Shown: positions 16,067-25,777 of the stretch, piece by piece
How the letters are laid out: the number at the start of each line of letters is the position of its first letter
Position numbering within the stretch: the first letter of the stretch is position 1
Source of the DNA: Mucilaginibacter sp. UBA4741
GTDB taxonomy: Bacteria > Bacteroidota > Bacteroidia > Sphingobacteriales > Sphingobacteriaceae
Assembly: GCA_002403905.1 (NCBI GenBank)
Contig: DHIR01000021.1
Location: 1 to 28,726 of the forward strand
Reading direction: 5' to 3'
Length of the DNA stretch: 28,726 nt
The notes under the pieces: model-generated
What the model was told of the DNA's origin: nothing
Database searches by the model: none
Seen by the model: only the letters and a program-made list of their open reading frames with translations
Made by a program: the position numbers and the translations under genes

Positions 16067-18979
16067 TTACATCCCTATCCCTGGCCCCGGCTGTATGGTT
16101 AATGATTGCAGGCTGTTTTTAAGTACCTGGCTTTTGGCGGCCTGCCCGTTTTTATTATAATAGCTAATTAACCACGGGTATGCCTTAAATAGGTAAGGAT
16201 TGTACTTTATAGCAGTTTCATAGCTGGCTGCCGCTAATGCCGGATCAGTAGTTTCTTGTATTTTGCCTTGCGTATAGGCGTATTCACTCGAATATGCGCT
16301 ATCTCCGTTTATCGGGAATCCTTTTAGTGTTTCGGCAGCTTTTGCGGTGTTGCCGGTTGTGGCCAGTAAACGTATGTTACGTAACCCGTTGTCGCTATTT
16401 CGGCCATTTCTTCCACCGCCAAAACCAATGTTAGGAGTTGCCGGCACCTGGTATTTAGCAACCGAATCTTTTTGACCCAGCTCATTATAAAACTCGGCAA
16501 TTTGCAGGTCGAAACCGGCACGGCCATTGCCGCTGGCTTTTAAAATGCGTTGTGCTTGTTGCAGGGTAGCAATGGCTTTGTCGTATTGTTTGTTGGCCGC
16601 TAATGCATCGGCATATAATGCCCGGTATTCAAAGTTCTGCGGCTTTTGCTCTACAAGGTGTTGCAGTATAACAGCCGGCTCGGCATAACCCAATTCTGAC
16701 CTGAGTGAAGCTACAAAAGCAGCCGCGTCATCGCGCTGATCTCTTAAATAGGTAGATACCGTTGCGCCATTTTTAACGTATTCTTCGGCTGCTGCAATGG
16801 CATTTGCAACTTGTCCGTTTCGGCGATACATTTCGCGTAACTGTACGTTAATGGCGGCCAGTTCCTGGTAGTCATCCTCTAAGTGATAAGCTTTATTTAA
16901 AAATAGGGCCTGTTGGCTTACAGATGTAGACTGATCAATTAACTTGGCGTTATGCTGCGCCAGCACTAAATCGGCATGTGCTACATAAATAGGCGCATAT
17001 TTTGGGTTTATGGCTTCGGCCTTATCCAGCCATTGTGCCGCAGCCGTGAAATCTTTTTGTGCCGATTTTAATCTTGAATAGGCCAAATAAGTTGGCAGAT
17101 ATTTACTGTCATACATTAAAGACATATCCAAATAAGCCGCTGTCCTGGTAGAAGCGCCACCTCTTCTTGTTCCGCCTAAGTTTAAATATACCTGAGCCCA
17201 ATTATCGGCCATGGCACTTTTATCGCCTGCTAAATAGGCCCGTTGCTTTTTAACCAGCTTGTCAATAAACGCGTACATGCCGGGGTCTTTTGTTTTTAAA
17301 TCGTTGGTAGTATTCATCGATTTAAAATCAAGCGGATGCACTTTTACCGGCTCGAAATAGGCTGGGTAAGTTTGCGCAAAGTATTCCGACTCGTTATTCT
17401 GCGAGTAATAATCAAGCGTCCTGTGCTCGGCCATCGCTTTATAATAATGCGCCCTAACCTGTCGGGCTTCTTCGTCAGTTAATACAGCGGCATGGTAAAG
17501 GTGGGTATACTCATGCAAAATAACATTGCGTTCTTCGTAAGCGCCACGCTCTACATATTCCATATCCGCGCAGCCGCTGCCTACGCCCCTGATGTCCATC
17601 CACTGGCGGTTATCAAAAGTGGTCATATACCTAAAGCTGGGCGAATGCATAGTTATTGCCAGGTCAATATGTAAAGGCGATACCCGGAATGATTGCCTTT
17701 GTTTAGATAGGAACGGAAAGTAAACCACTGCTGCATACATCTGGTTCCAAACCATAGCTTTCGCCAAATTGCCGGGATAATAAGATATGTCCGGAAAAAC
17801 CTGTTCAAAGTTTTTCATGTCGGTGATCTTAACATTTTGCAGCACACGGGTTACCGAATCATAAATAGACAGGTAAGGGATGCGTTTTGACTTGATCACC
17901 GCCGACAGCCCATTATGTGCCGGGCCATAATGTTTTTTGCGAAGCAATATCTGGCTAAAAATATGCTCAGCCGAGTCCAGCCTCAACTTTCGGTTCATGT
18001 CAAAGGCACTGTAATAAAAAGAGCCACGATACATTAATGGCAGCACAGACGTTGGATATTTTTGCTGTATCGTGCGGGTATAATCAATAGCTTCATTTAT
18101 TTTATTGAAGCTGAATAGCGCATCCGCTTTTTCCAAAGCGCTTCTTACTTCACTATCATCCTTTTGCGCGTAATCGGCGTATGTTAAATTGGTATGGCCA
18201 TTACCCCAGTGCCAGTTGGTTGCAAAATGTAGGGGATTAACAGCCAGCGCCATTTCCCATTGCGCCGCCATGGCGTTTAATTGCGTAGCATCAACTCTGC
18301 GCCAAATGGCATAGCCGTAGCTAAAGCGCGCATCAGCATTATAAGGATCAATAGCCAATGATTTTTTTAAGGGAGCTTCTGCCTGTTCAGGGTGCTGACC
18401 CCAGAAATAAACATCAGCCTCTAATTGATAAGCACCTGCACTTGCAGCATTTTGGTTTTCTATCTTTTTGGCGATGGCAAGGCTTTCAGGCTATCTTTTT
18501 TGCAAAAGCATAGCCCGGCCCATTATCAATTCTGTTTCCTCAGAGTTGGGATTAGTTTTTAATATTTTTTTACAAGTGATAATAGCTTCAGGAAGTTTCC
18601 AGGCTTGTATCTGCAAAGTGGCTTTAAGCTGTAAGGCTTTTATATTGATAGGGTCGCTTTTTAGTGCGCTGGTTACCAGTTTTTCTGCATCGAAGTATTC
18701 ATTGTGCAGTATCAAATAATCTGCTTTTAAAAGCTTGTAGGGCGATGCAGGCCCTCCGGCATTTATTAATTGTAATGCTTTGTCCCATACGCCAAGTTTT
18801 AGCATTTGATCTATTTGCTTAACCTTAGCCGCGCCGGTAGCTGTAGGAGCATGCAAAAGCTGAGTTTGCATTTGTTTAAGGTTTGTCAAAGCCAGTGTAG
18901 CATTGTCAGGATCGGTAGTTTGAGCGCCAGCGGTTTGTATAGCTATGATACAGCTTAATAGGAGGATCAGTTTTTTCAT
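16067..18979 (-). pseudogene. TPR zinc metallopeptidase interrupted by an in-frame TAG at codon 163
   Basis: One open frame of 970 sense-position codons runs from ATG 18979 to TAA 16067, with a single TAG at 18493-18491. Before it lie a signal peptide (M-K-K-L-I-L-L-L, ending T-A-G-A-Q) and TPR helices. After it come more TPRs, a metallopeptidase motif H-E-Y-T-H (about 489-493 of the joined protein) with a downstream N-E-S-E glutamate (about 531-533), and further TPRs to the end. The TPR pattern runs straight across the stop (L-L-Q-K-R-stop-P-E-S-L-A-I-A), so a substitution in a sense codon explains it better than an indel. The apparent downstream start at 18358 is a Leu codon (TTG) in K-S-L-A-I-D-P. 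The intact protein would be a secreted or periplasmic peptidase of unknown substrate. Confidence 0.8.
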
Positions 18980-19111
18980 TGCACTTAAAAGTAATAATTT
19001 TTTAAGGAAATTATATAGGAGCGAGAAACTGTTATGTTTTGGGATGGCGCTGGATCTAACAATTGCAAAACCTCTTTTGTCATTCTGGGTTACTACAGAC
19101 GCAAATTATTA
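18980..19111. other. Left part of the 443-bp gene-free region; also upstream of the metallopeptidase
   Basis: No gene or convincing RNA is seen here. This stretch should contain the promoter of the minus-strand TPR metallopeptidase, but I find no clear TAnnTTTG box. The remainder of the gene-free region (19297-19422), after the hairpin modules, also shows no gene. Confidence 0.4.
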
Positions 19112-19296
19112 GAGGCATAGCCTCGGCCAATATTATAGCAACGGATTTTAATCCGTTGAAAATGGAATTTAAAATTAAACAAAGAACCATAGGTTCGACC
19201 CATATAATATGAGCCGTGCCGATGGCACTCGGGTTTATTGTTTTATGATGTTCAACGGGTTAAAACCCGTTGCTAGATCTTTCGAGCCGATGGCTC
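19112..19296. repeat. Two inverted three-hairpin modules (REP-like composite element)
   Basis: Six perfect hairpins stand in order. (A) GAGGC-ATA-GCCTC 19112-19124. (B) CAACGGATT-TT-AATCCGTTG 19139-19158. (C) GAACC-ATA-GGTTC 19184-19196. (D) GTGCC-GAT-GGCAC 19216-19228. (E) CAACGGGTT-AA-AACCCGTTG 19253-19272. (F) GAGCC-GAT-GGCTC 19284-19296. A-B-C read forward matches F-E-D read on the other strand in hairpin sizes, order and spacing (14 and 25 nt against 11 and 24 nt). B and E differ by a paired A-T to G-C exchange, and the small stems all differ in sequence yet keep 5-bp arms with 3-nt loops. No transposase gene is adjacent. It resembles REP/BIME-type or non-autonomous mobile elements; function unknown. 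Confidence 0.75.
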
Positions 19297-19422
19297 TTAG
19301 TCTGCCAATGACACACTGTAAAAAATGCTGATTAACAGTTTATAATTGTGTCAATTTCAATGCGGTTATTTGTATGTAAATAATGTTACTCAGAATTGAC
19401 AACCGTTATTGTGGTAAGTTAT

Positions 19423-20061
19423 TTATCCCTCCAACAAAAACACAAACAACTCTTTAGGCCCGTGGGCGCCTAAAACCAGTGTTTTTTCAATATCAGCGGT
19501 ACGGCTTGGGCCGGTTACATTTGATATCATGGATGGGATATTATTGCCGTATTTTTCTTTAACCAGTTTAAACCCATCTTTCAGATCGGGTACCAGTTGT
19601 GATGTATAAGCCAACACAATATGCACACCGGGATATATACTTAATCTGCGACCTGCTGCGCTAGCGTTTGATAGCATAATACTGCCATTACGTGCTATTA
19701 AAGCTTCGCAAAGGGTAAGGCCAACTTCGGCTTGCTCAAAGTCTTTGTCGGTTTCAAAGAAAGGATATTCGTAGCGTGAAAGGATCTCCTGTAGGGTAGG
19801 TTCCCAGCAATATATTTTACGCCAGTTGCGCTGTTCGGCAAGCTCTAATAAGGTTTCAATAAATTGTACTTCATCCTCACAAAAAGCAAACTGCCCCTGT
19901 ACAGCCATAAACTCTTCGGCAAACATTAAATCCAAATTTTCGGGCGCGGGTGGGTACAGTGGCGTGTTTTCCAGGTTAGGATATGGATTGTCCCTTTTCT
20001 CCAGCAATGCCTGGCGTACCTTTTTTAGCAGCTTTTCTTTGGATGTAGTAATGTCTTTCAT
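19423..20061 (-). CDS. LUD-domain protein (LutC/YkgG family)
   Basis: A cytosolic protein of 212 residues in the LutC/YkgG (DUF162) family, whose best-known member is part of the iron-sulfur lactate oxidase LutABC. Family features are the A-x-x-G-L-T-L-C-E-A-L-I-A-x-x-G-S-I-M-L-S segment in the middle and the C-terminal S-N-V-T-G-P-S-R-T-A-D-I-E-x-T-L-V-L-G-x-H-G-P. The end G-x-H-G-P-x-E-L is the most conserved piece. LutA and LutB are absent. Instead it follows ftsH, an arrangement I recall from other Bacteroidota, so lactate use should not be assumed. The ATG at 20061 is clear. A long hairpin lies between it and ftsH. Confidence 0.88.
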   Translation of the reverse strand: MKDITTSKEKLLKKVRQALLEKRDNPYPNLENTPLYPPAPENLDLMFAEEFMAVQGQFAFCEDEVQFIETLLELAEQRNWRKIYCWEPTLQEILSRYEYPFFETDKDFEQAEVGLTLCEALIARNGSIMLSNASAAGRRLSIYPGVHIVLAYTSQLVPDLKDGFKLVKEKYGNNIPSMISNVTGPSRTADIEKTLVLGAHGPKELFVFLLEG

Positions 20062-20102
20062 TGTTGGGTTTTGAGCTTTGCGTCAAAAATAGCATAAAAT
20101 TA

Positions 20103-20145
20103 AAAGTCCTTAGCGTAGAGTTAAAAAACTTTGGCTAAGGACTTT
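20103..20145 (-). terminator. 12-bp stem hairpin after ftsH, terminator or attenuator
   Basis: AAAGTCCTTAGC (20103-20114) and GCTAAGGACTTT (20134-20145) form a perfect 12-bp stem with a 19-nt loop. On the minus strand it follows the ftsH stop by 13 bp and is followed by TTAATTTTAT, fitting a terminator. It lies before the LUD gene and may reduce read-through into it. Confidence 0.65.
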
Positions 20146-20158
20146 CGGTTGTTATAGT

Positions 20159-22270
20159 TTATTCGCCCGAACTGGCTTCTTTTTCTTCAGGGTTTCTTTC
20201 GAATGTTCCTGAGTGGTCTACAACCCCTTCGTGAGCTACGCCTTGTGCGGCAGGCTCCTGGTTTGATTCGGCGGCGCCATTTACAAACTCATCATAAGTA
20301 GTACGATGTTCGAATGGACGTTTACCCAATATTTCTTCCAAATCAGACTGGAACAATATTTCTTTTTCTAACAGCTTATCAGCTAATTTGATCAAACCCT
20401 CGCGCTTTTCAGTAAGTAATTGCTTGGTACGTGCATAAACCGCGTTTATCTGGTTACGCACTTCATTGTCAATTAATTCTGATGTTTTTTCTGAGTATGG
20501 TTTGTTAAACTGGTATTCGCCTTGCGTATCGTTGAAAGATACGTTACCAACTTTCTCATTCATGCCATAAATAGTAACCATGGCGTATGATAGTTTGGTT
20601 ATGCGCTCCAAATCGTTTTGTGCACCGGTTGATATTTTACCAAAAGTAATATCCTCGGCAACGCGGCCACCCATGGTCATACACATACCATCTTCTAACT
20701 GCTCAATGGTGTATAAAAACTGCTCTTTAGGTAAATATTGTGCGTAACCCAACGCTGCAACGCCACGCGGAACGATAGATACCTTAACCAACGGATCTGC
20801 ATGCTCCAAAAACCAGCCTGCAATAGCATGGCCTGCTTCGTGGTAAGCCACAATGCGTTTTTCTTCGGGAGATATGATCTTATTCTTTTTCTCTAAACCG
20901 CCAATTACACGATCAATAGCATCCTGGAAATCCTGCATATCAACAGCCTCTTTGTTTTTACGGGCAGCAATAAGGGCGGCCTCGTTACAAACGTTAGCTA
21001 TTTCTGCACCGGCAAATCCCGGAGTTTGTGCCGATAGTTTTTTAGCGTCAACGCCCTCAGCCAGTTTAACCGGTTTTAAGTGTACTTTAAATATTTGCTC
21101 GCGGCCTATCAAATCGGGTTTATCTATGGATACCTGCCTATCAAAACGTCCGGGACGCAATAATGCCGAGTCCAGTACATCCGGACGGTTAGTTGCCGCA
21201 AGGATGATAATACCAGAGTCTGTACCGAAACCATCCATCTCTACCAATAATTGGTTCAAGGTGTTTTCGCGCTCATCATTACCGCCTACAATATTGTTTT
21301 TACCGCGGGCACGGCCAATTGCATCAATTTCATCAATAAAAATAATACATGGCGCTTTGTCTTTAGCCTGGCGGAACAGATCACGCACACGCGATGCACC
21401 CACACCCACAAACATCTCCACAAAATCAGATCCTGATAGTGAGAAGAAAGGCACTTGGGCCTCGCCTGCAACAGCTTTAGCCAATAAGGTTTTACCCGTA
21501 CCCGGCGAGCCTACCAATAAAGCCCCTTTAGGTATTTTACCACCCAGGTTAGTATATTTTTTAGGGTTTTTAAGGAAATCAACAATCTCCATAACCTCTT
21601 GCTTGGCTTCTTCTAAACCGGCAACATCATTAAATGTTACTGACACCTGCGCTTCTTTATCAAACAAAGTAGCTTTTGATTTGCCGATATTAAATATCTG
21701 GCCGCCTGGACCGCCACCTGCACCACCACTCATGCGGCGCATAATAAACATTAGCACGCCGGCAAATAAAATGATCATGATAACGCTTTGTACCAAACCG
21801 TTTGATAAAAGACTGTCATGCGGTACATATTTAACGCTTACCTTTTTTGCATCAGGCACGTCCTTTTGCGCGTCATCAATAGATTTTTTTAAGCTTTCGT
21901 ATGATGCATCAGTAAAAGTAAACTGGGCTTCGTTACCGGTAACACCAAAAGAGTGCTGTGCTTTAACAACCTCGGCATATTGTGGTTTTTTTAAGCTGTC
22001 TTTTTTAATGTGTACTTCGGCAACTAAATAATCGCCGTTTTTATAGGCCTCAACGTAGTCAACATCACCCGGTTTAAGCATTTCTGTTTCAAACCGTCTA
22101 AAATCAATTAAAGTACCACCGTTACCGCCCGAAAAATAAGCTACACCCAAAAATGTAGCTATAGCAACAGCATATAACCACATAAAATTAAATTTAGGGG
22201 GTTTAGGGGCAACGCGTTTATTAGGTATTTTACGTATCGGTTTTGGTTTATCCAATTTTTTATCTTCCAT
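20159..22270 (-). CDS. ftsH: ATP-dependent zinc metalloprotease FtsH
   Basis: This membrane-bound AAA+ protease degrades misfolded membrane proteins and regulatory substrates as a hexamer. The 703-residue chain has a basic N-terminus, TM1 (about 30-47), a periplasmic domain, and TM2 (about 158-177). Then follow a glycine-rich linker, Walker A GSPGTGKT (254-261), the pore motif F-V-G-V (287-290), Walker B F-I-D-E-I-D (311-316), and the second region of homology with N-R-P-D and R-P-G-R-F-D-R (361-378). The zinc site HEAGH is at 477-481, and the third ligand is expected in N-D-L-E-R. The C-terminal about 50 residues are acidic and low-complexity. It follows rsfS by 52 bp on the same strand and precedes the LUD gene. 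No defects are seen. Confidence 0.97.
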   Translation of the reverse strand: MEDKKLDKPKPIRKIPNKRVAPKPPKFNFMWLYAVAIATFLGVAYFSGGNGGTLIDFRRFETEMLKPGDVDYVEAYKNGDYLVAEVHIKKDSLKKPQYAEVVKAQHSFGVTGNEAQFTFTDASYESLKKSIDDAQKDVPDAKKVSVKYVPHDSLLSNGLVQSVIMIILFAGVLMFIMRRMSGGAGGGPGGQIFNIGKSKATLFDKEAQVSVTFNDVAGLEEAKQEVMEIVDFLKNPKKYTNLGGKIPKGALLVGSPGTGKTLLAKAVAGEAQVPFFSLSGSDFVEMFVGVGASRVRDLFRQAKDKAPCIIFIDEIDAIGRARGKNNIVGGNDERENTLNQLLVEMDGFGTDSGIIILAATNRPDVLDSALLRPGRFDRQVSIDKPDLIGREQIFKVHLKPVKLAEGVDAKKLSAQTPGFAGAEIANVCNEAALIAARKNKEAVDMQDFQDAIDRVIGGLEKKNKIISPEEKRIVAYHEAGHAIAGWFLEHADPLVKVSIVPRGVAALGYAQYLPKEQFLYTIEQLEDGMCMTMGGRVAEDITFGKISTGAQNDLERITKLSYAMVTIYGMNEKVGNVSFNDTQGEYQFNKPYSEKTSELIDNEVRNQINAVYARTKQLLTEKREGLIKLADKLLEKEILFQSDLEEILGKRPFEHRTTYDEFVNGAAESNQEPAAQGVAHEGVVDHSGTFERNPEEKEASSGE

Positions 22271-22322
22271 CTCTATTTAAAATCTCACTTATAATTAACA
22301 TTTATAAGTTATTACTGCGTGA

Positions 22323-22697
22323 TTAAGCGCTTTTATAACTTTTAATCTCGGCATCGCCCCATAGCTCCTCTACGCCATAATACTCGCGCTTATCTGTGCG
22401 GAAAACATGTATCACTACATTTATATAATCTAATAATATCCATTCGCCATATTCAAGGCCCTCTTTGCGCCACGGGTCCTGCTTTAGCGCCTTGTATACT
22501 TCTTCCTCAATACTGTTAGCAATTGCTTTAACCTGTGTGGCCGAGTCTGCATGACATATCACAAAGTAGTCTGTCACCGAACTATGTAGATTACGAAGGT
22601 CTAACCTGACAATGTCGTTACCCTTTTTTTCCTGTATGCCCTGTATGGCTAATTCAGAAATGTAAGCGGATTCACTTATCACTTTATTTTTTACCAT
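22323..22697 (-). CDS. rsfS: Ribosome silencing factor RsfS
   Basis: RsfS (RsfA/YbeB/Iojap family) binds ribosomal protein uL14 and blocks subunit joining when nutrients are scarce. The 124-residue length fits. Family motifs are the D-I-V-x-L-D-L-R segment, T-D-Y-F-V-I-C-H-A-D-S-A-T-Q-V, the E-G-L-E-Y-G-E-W-I-L-L-D-Y segment, and V-V-I-H-V-F-R-x-x-x-R-x-Y-Y closing into E-x-L-W-G-D-A. The ATG at 22697 is the start; the TTG at 22700 would add one residue only. It is divergent from birA across about 50 bp and upstream of ftsH, a grouping common in this phylum. Confidence 0.95.
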   Translation of the reverse strand: MVKNKVISESAYISELAIQGIQEKKGNDIVRLDLRNLHSSVTDYFVICHADSATQVKAIANSIEEEVYKALKQDPWRKEGLEYGEWILLDYINVVIHVFRTDKREYYGVEELWGDAEIKSYKSA

Positions 22698-22745
22698 CAA
22701 AAAGAATTAGTTTTGAACGTTTTTGAGTTTATCATTATTATAACA

Positions 22746-23519
22746 TTGCAAAATAACATATTTTCAGGATTATTTGTTGGACAAAATTTACTGACATTAA
22801 AAGAAGTTGACTCTACCAACAATTTCCTTAAAGACTTATTGTCAAATTCTAAGCCAGTACCGGAGGGAACGGTCATTATGGCAGAAACACAATTTGCCGG
22901 AAGGGGCCAGCAAAACAACCAATGGTACAGTGAACCGGGCAAAAATCTTACTTTTAGCATATTATTAAAGCCCACGTTTTTAGCCGTTGCAGATCAGTTT
23001 GATCTTACCCGCGCTATAAGTTTGGGCGTTTATGATGCGCTGTGGCCGATATTGGGCGATGGGCTTAAAATAAAATGGCCCAACGATATTTATTATGGCG
23101 ATAAAAAATTAGGCGGAATGTTAATTGAGAACTTATTGCAGGGTCAGCAAATAAAAAGTGCCATAATTGGTATAGGGCTCAATATTAACCAGGAGGTTTT
23201 TCCGGATGGCGCAAGCAATGCTGCCTCTGTAAAACAGATATTACAGAAGGATTACAATTTGCGATTTATATTAGCAGAGGTTTGCAACAACATTGAAGCG
23301 TATTACCTTAACCTAAAAGCAGGAAAAATAGATTTTGTAAGGAATACCTATTTAAGCCGACTATATTGGTTTAATGAGCAAAGGAGCTTTAAGACATTAA
23401 ATGGAGTTTTTGAAGGCAAGATAACTGGCGTGAAAGAAAAAGGTTTGTTAGTCATTAAGGATAATAAAGGCGACGAATTGGAGTTTAGCCTAAAAGAAAT
23501 TGAATTTCTAAATAAATAA
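22746..23519 (+). CDS. birA: Biotin--[acetyl-CoA-carboxylase] ligase, catalytic-only form
   Basis: This enzyme activates biotin with ATP and attaches it to the carrier lysine of acetyl-CoA carboxylase and related enzymes. Motifs in order are L-K-E-V-D-S-T-N-N, the biotin/AMP loop A-G-R-G-Q-Q-N-N-Q-W (the G-R-G-R-x-G-R-x-W position), K-W-P-N-D-I-Y, K-L-G-G-M-L-I-E, and I-G-I-G-L-N-I-N. There is no N-terminal DNA-binding domain, so unlike E. coli BirA it should not be a repressor. I take the TTG at 22746 (M-Q-N-N-I-F-S-G) as the start; the frame opens at TTG 22713 with residues that look unlike the family, and no ATG precedes the first motif. A hairpin terminator follows. Confidence 0.93.
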   Translation: MQNNIFSGLFVGQNLLTLKEVDSTNNFLKDLLSNSKPVPEGTVIMAETQFAGRGQQNNQWYSEPGKNLTFSILLKPTFLAVADQFDLTRAISLGVYDALWPILGDGLKIKWPNDIYYGDKKLGGMLIENLLQGQQIKSAIIGIGLNINQEVFPDGASNAASVKQILQKDYNLRFILAEVCNNIEAYYLNLKAGKIDFVRNTYLSRLYWFNEQRSFKTLNGVFEGKITGVKEKGLLVIKDNKGDELEFSLKEIEFLNK

Positions 23520-23536
23520 AAACAGCTACAAAAAGA

Positions 23537-23555
23537 AAACAGGAATAACCTGTTT
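23537..23555 (+). terminator. Terminator candidate of birA
   Basis: AAACAGG (23537-23543) and CCTGTTT (23549-23555) pair around AATAA and are followed by GTTTGC. A-rich sequence before the stem and T-rich sequence after it fit an intrinsic terminator, 18 bp after the birA stop. Confidence 0.5.
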
Positions 23556-23593
23556 GTTTGCATAATTAAATCCGATAAGATAAAGTATATAAT

Positions 23594-24046
23594 ATGAAAA
23601 AACTATTGGCAATTGCTGCCGCTTTAATCATCAGTTTTGGCGCTTACGCGCAAATAGTGGCCCCGGTTAAATGGGCCTATGCAGCTAAAAAAACAAGCGC
23701 TACAGAAGTAACCGTTTTTTTAAAGGCATCAATAGCTGGCGGATGGCATATATACTCTATGAACGTAAAAGATGGCGGGCCCATTAAAACATCGTTCACC
23801 TTTGCTAAATCAAAAGATTACACATTGATTGGCAAACCCAGCGAGCCAAAACCGATAACCAAGTTTGAAAAAGCGTTTAATATGGACGTAAGCTATTTTG
23901 AAAACGAGGTTGTTTTTCAGCAAAAAATTAAATTAAAATCTCCAAAGGTTACGGCTATTAAAGGCCAATTGGAGTACATGACCTGTAATGACATGAAATG
24001 CCTGCCACCTGATGATGTGAATTTTTCTATCCCGTTAGGTAAATAA
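23594..24046 (+). CDS. DsbD alpha-like periplasmic domain protein
   Basis: A 150-residue exported protein matching the N-terminal (alpha) domain of the disulfide reductase DsbD. It has a signal peptide (residues 1-19, ending A-Y-A-Q), a beta-sandwich with W-H-I-Y-S, and a C-terminal cysteine pair C131-N-D-M-K-C136-L-P-P. This corresponds to the alpha-domain redox pair, here spaced by four residues. It should receive electrons from the membrane and thioredoxin parts encoded 4 bp downstream and pass them to periplasmic oxidised substrates. In E. coli all three domains lie in one chain, while here alpha is a separate gene. Its ATG follows the birA terminator. The two genes clearly form one operon. 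Confidence 0.87.
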   Translation: MKKLLAIAAALIISFGAYAQIVAPVKWAYAAKKTSATEVTVFLKASIAGGWHIYSMNVKDGGPIKTSFTFAKSKDYTLIGKPSEPKPITKFEKAFNMDVSYFENEVVFQQKIKLKSPKVTAIKGQLEYMTCNDMKCLPPDDVNFSIPLGK

Positions 24047-24050
24047 TAAT

Positions 24051-25775
24051 ATGATAACAGCTGCTAAAAGCTTTTTCACTAAAGCCATATTCTTAATATC
24101 GCTGGTAGCGATGGTGTTTTTTGTTGTCGGAATAAATACCGCTAAAGCACAAGCAGATACTAGCGGAGTAACTTTCACCAGCATACCCACGGCTGCTGAT
24201 AGTATTGCCACGCGGAAAAAGGCACAACAGGTAACTGTTGAGAAAGCCAAAATAACCGTATCTGCTCCCGCAAAAGAAAAACCAAAAACCCTTTGGGATA
24301 TTTTTATAGCCGGTTTTATTGGTGGTTTCCTGGCAGTTATAATGCCATGTATTTATCCTTTATTGCCATTAACCGTTAGTTTCTTTACCAAAAAGGCAGG
24401 TAACCGGGCAAAGGGGATAAGAGATTCGCTGATTTACGGCTTATCCATCATAGTTATATACGTTGCTTTAGGGGTTTTAATATCCGCTGTGTTTGGCTCG
24501 TCTGCTTTGAATGAGCTGGCAACAAACGGCATATTTAATATCTTCTTCTTCCTGCTGCTAGTGGTATTTGGGATATCATTTTTGGGTGCTTTTGAAATCA
24601 CCTTACCAGCATCATTAGGTAACAAGCTTGATCAAAACTCTGATAAAGGGGGCATTGCCGGCATATTCTTTATGGCTGCCACATTGGTGGTAGTATCATT
24701 TTCATGCACCGGCCCTATTATTGGTACTTTATTGGTTGATGCCGCATCAAAAGGCGACAGGATTGCCCCGGCAGTTGGCATGTTTGGCTTTTCATTAGCG
24801 CTGGCATTGCCGTTTACTATTTTCGCATTATTCCCTTCGGCTTTAAAATCACTGCCAAAATCGGGCGGATAGTTAAATACAGTAAAGGTTGTACTGGGCT
24901 TTTTGGAGATAGCTTTCGCTTTAAAGTTTTTATCAAATGTGGATCTGGCTTACCATTGGAACTGGTTTGACCGCGAGATATTCTTATCCATTTGGATAGC
25001 GCTGGGCGTACTATTGGGTCTTTACCTTTTAGGCAAGATCAGGTTTTCGCATGATAGTGTTACGGACTATGTTTCTGTACCGCGTTTCTTTTTATCGGTA
25101 ATAGTCTTCGCATTTGTGTTTTATATGATACCGGGTTTATGGGGAGCGCCGTTAAAATCAATCAGCGCGTTTTTGCCACCTATGGCTACGCAGGATTTTG
25201 ATCTTTCGCAAATACCCGATGGTGGTAATAACCCAAACGGAGCGGCACCCAAACAATCATCCCTTGTAAAAAAATATGAGGGCAACTACACCCGCATTAA
25301 AACACGCGGATTGGATGCATGGTATGATTATGACCAGGCCCTGCAAGTATCAAAAGAATTGCATAAACCAATAATGATAGACTTTACCGGTTTTAACTGT
25401 GTTAACTGCCGTAAAATGGAGGCCAATGTATGGTCTGACCCCGAAGTGTTTAAGCGGTTAAAAAACGATTACGTGTTATTACAGTTAGTGGTTGATGACA
25501 AAGCGGCGCTTGATCCTGCGGATTACTTTACATCAACCTACAGCGGAAAAAAGATAACCACTTTGGGCGGTAAATGGAGCGATCTGGAAGCTTCACGGTT
25601 TAACGCCAACTCGCAGCCATTTTATGTGTTGCTGGATAGTGATGGTAATATGCTTGCCGACAAAAATGGCAAAACTATCCCCCCTTCGCCGGCTGATTAT
25701 GATGTAAATAGCTATTTAAAATTTTTAGATAGTGGAATTACAGCTTATCAAAGTGCACAACAAGGCAAAAAATAA
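24051..25775 (+). pseudogene. dsbD: DsbD-like thiol:disulfide interchange protein interrupted by TAG at codon 274
   Basis: One frame from ATG 24051 to TAA 25775 encodes the membrane (beta) and thioredoxin (gamma) parts of DsbD, 574 residues if the TAG at 24870-24872 is read as sense. It has a signal helix (about 10-32), then the CcdA-like membrane domain with redox cysteines C100 in V-I-M-P-C-I-Y-P-L-L-P and C219 in V-S-F-S-C-T-G-P. After the stop come the remaining helices and a thioredoxin domain with C-V-N-C (450-453). The sequence across the stop, S-G-G-stop-L-N-T-V-K-V-V-L-G-F-L-E, fits a family tryptophan there, so TGG to TAG is likely. The apparent restart at 24903 is a Leu codon. If truncation is real, the last helices and the thioredoxin active site are lost. 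Confidence 0.85.
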
Positions 25776-25777
25776 TG

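Noticed and set aside
18356..18358. Independent start of a 763-residue peptidase gene
   Set aside because: The codon is TTG (Leu) in the middle of a TPR, and the frame continues upstream through a single TAG to a true signal peptide at 18979.
19112..19296. CRISPR array
   Set aside because: The units are short hairpins of different sequence with inverted order, not identical direct repeats with uniform spacers, and no cas genes are present.
20853..22031. Long open frame (392 codons) on the plus strand
   Set aside because: It lies wholly antisense to ftsH, whose motifs are complete, and the translation shows no family features.
22697..22975. Minus-strand open frame continuing upstream of rsfS
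   Set aside because: It is antisense to birA, whose catalytic motifs are clear, and it starts from a poor context.
24903..24905. Independent start of a second DsbD gene
   Set aside because: The codon is a Leu inside a conserved helix, in frame with the upstream part; the break is the TAG at 24870.
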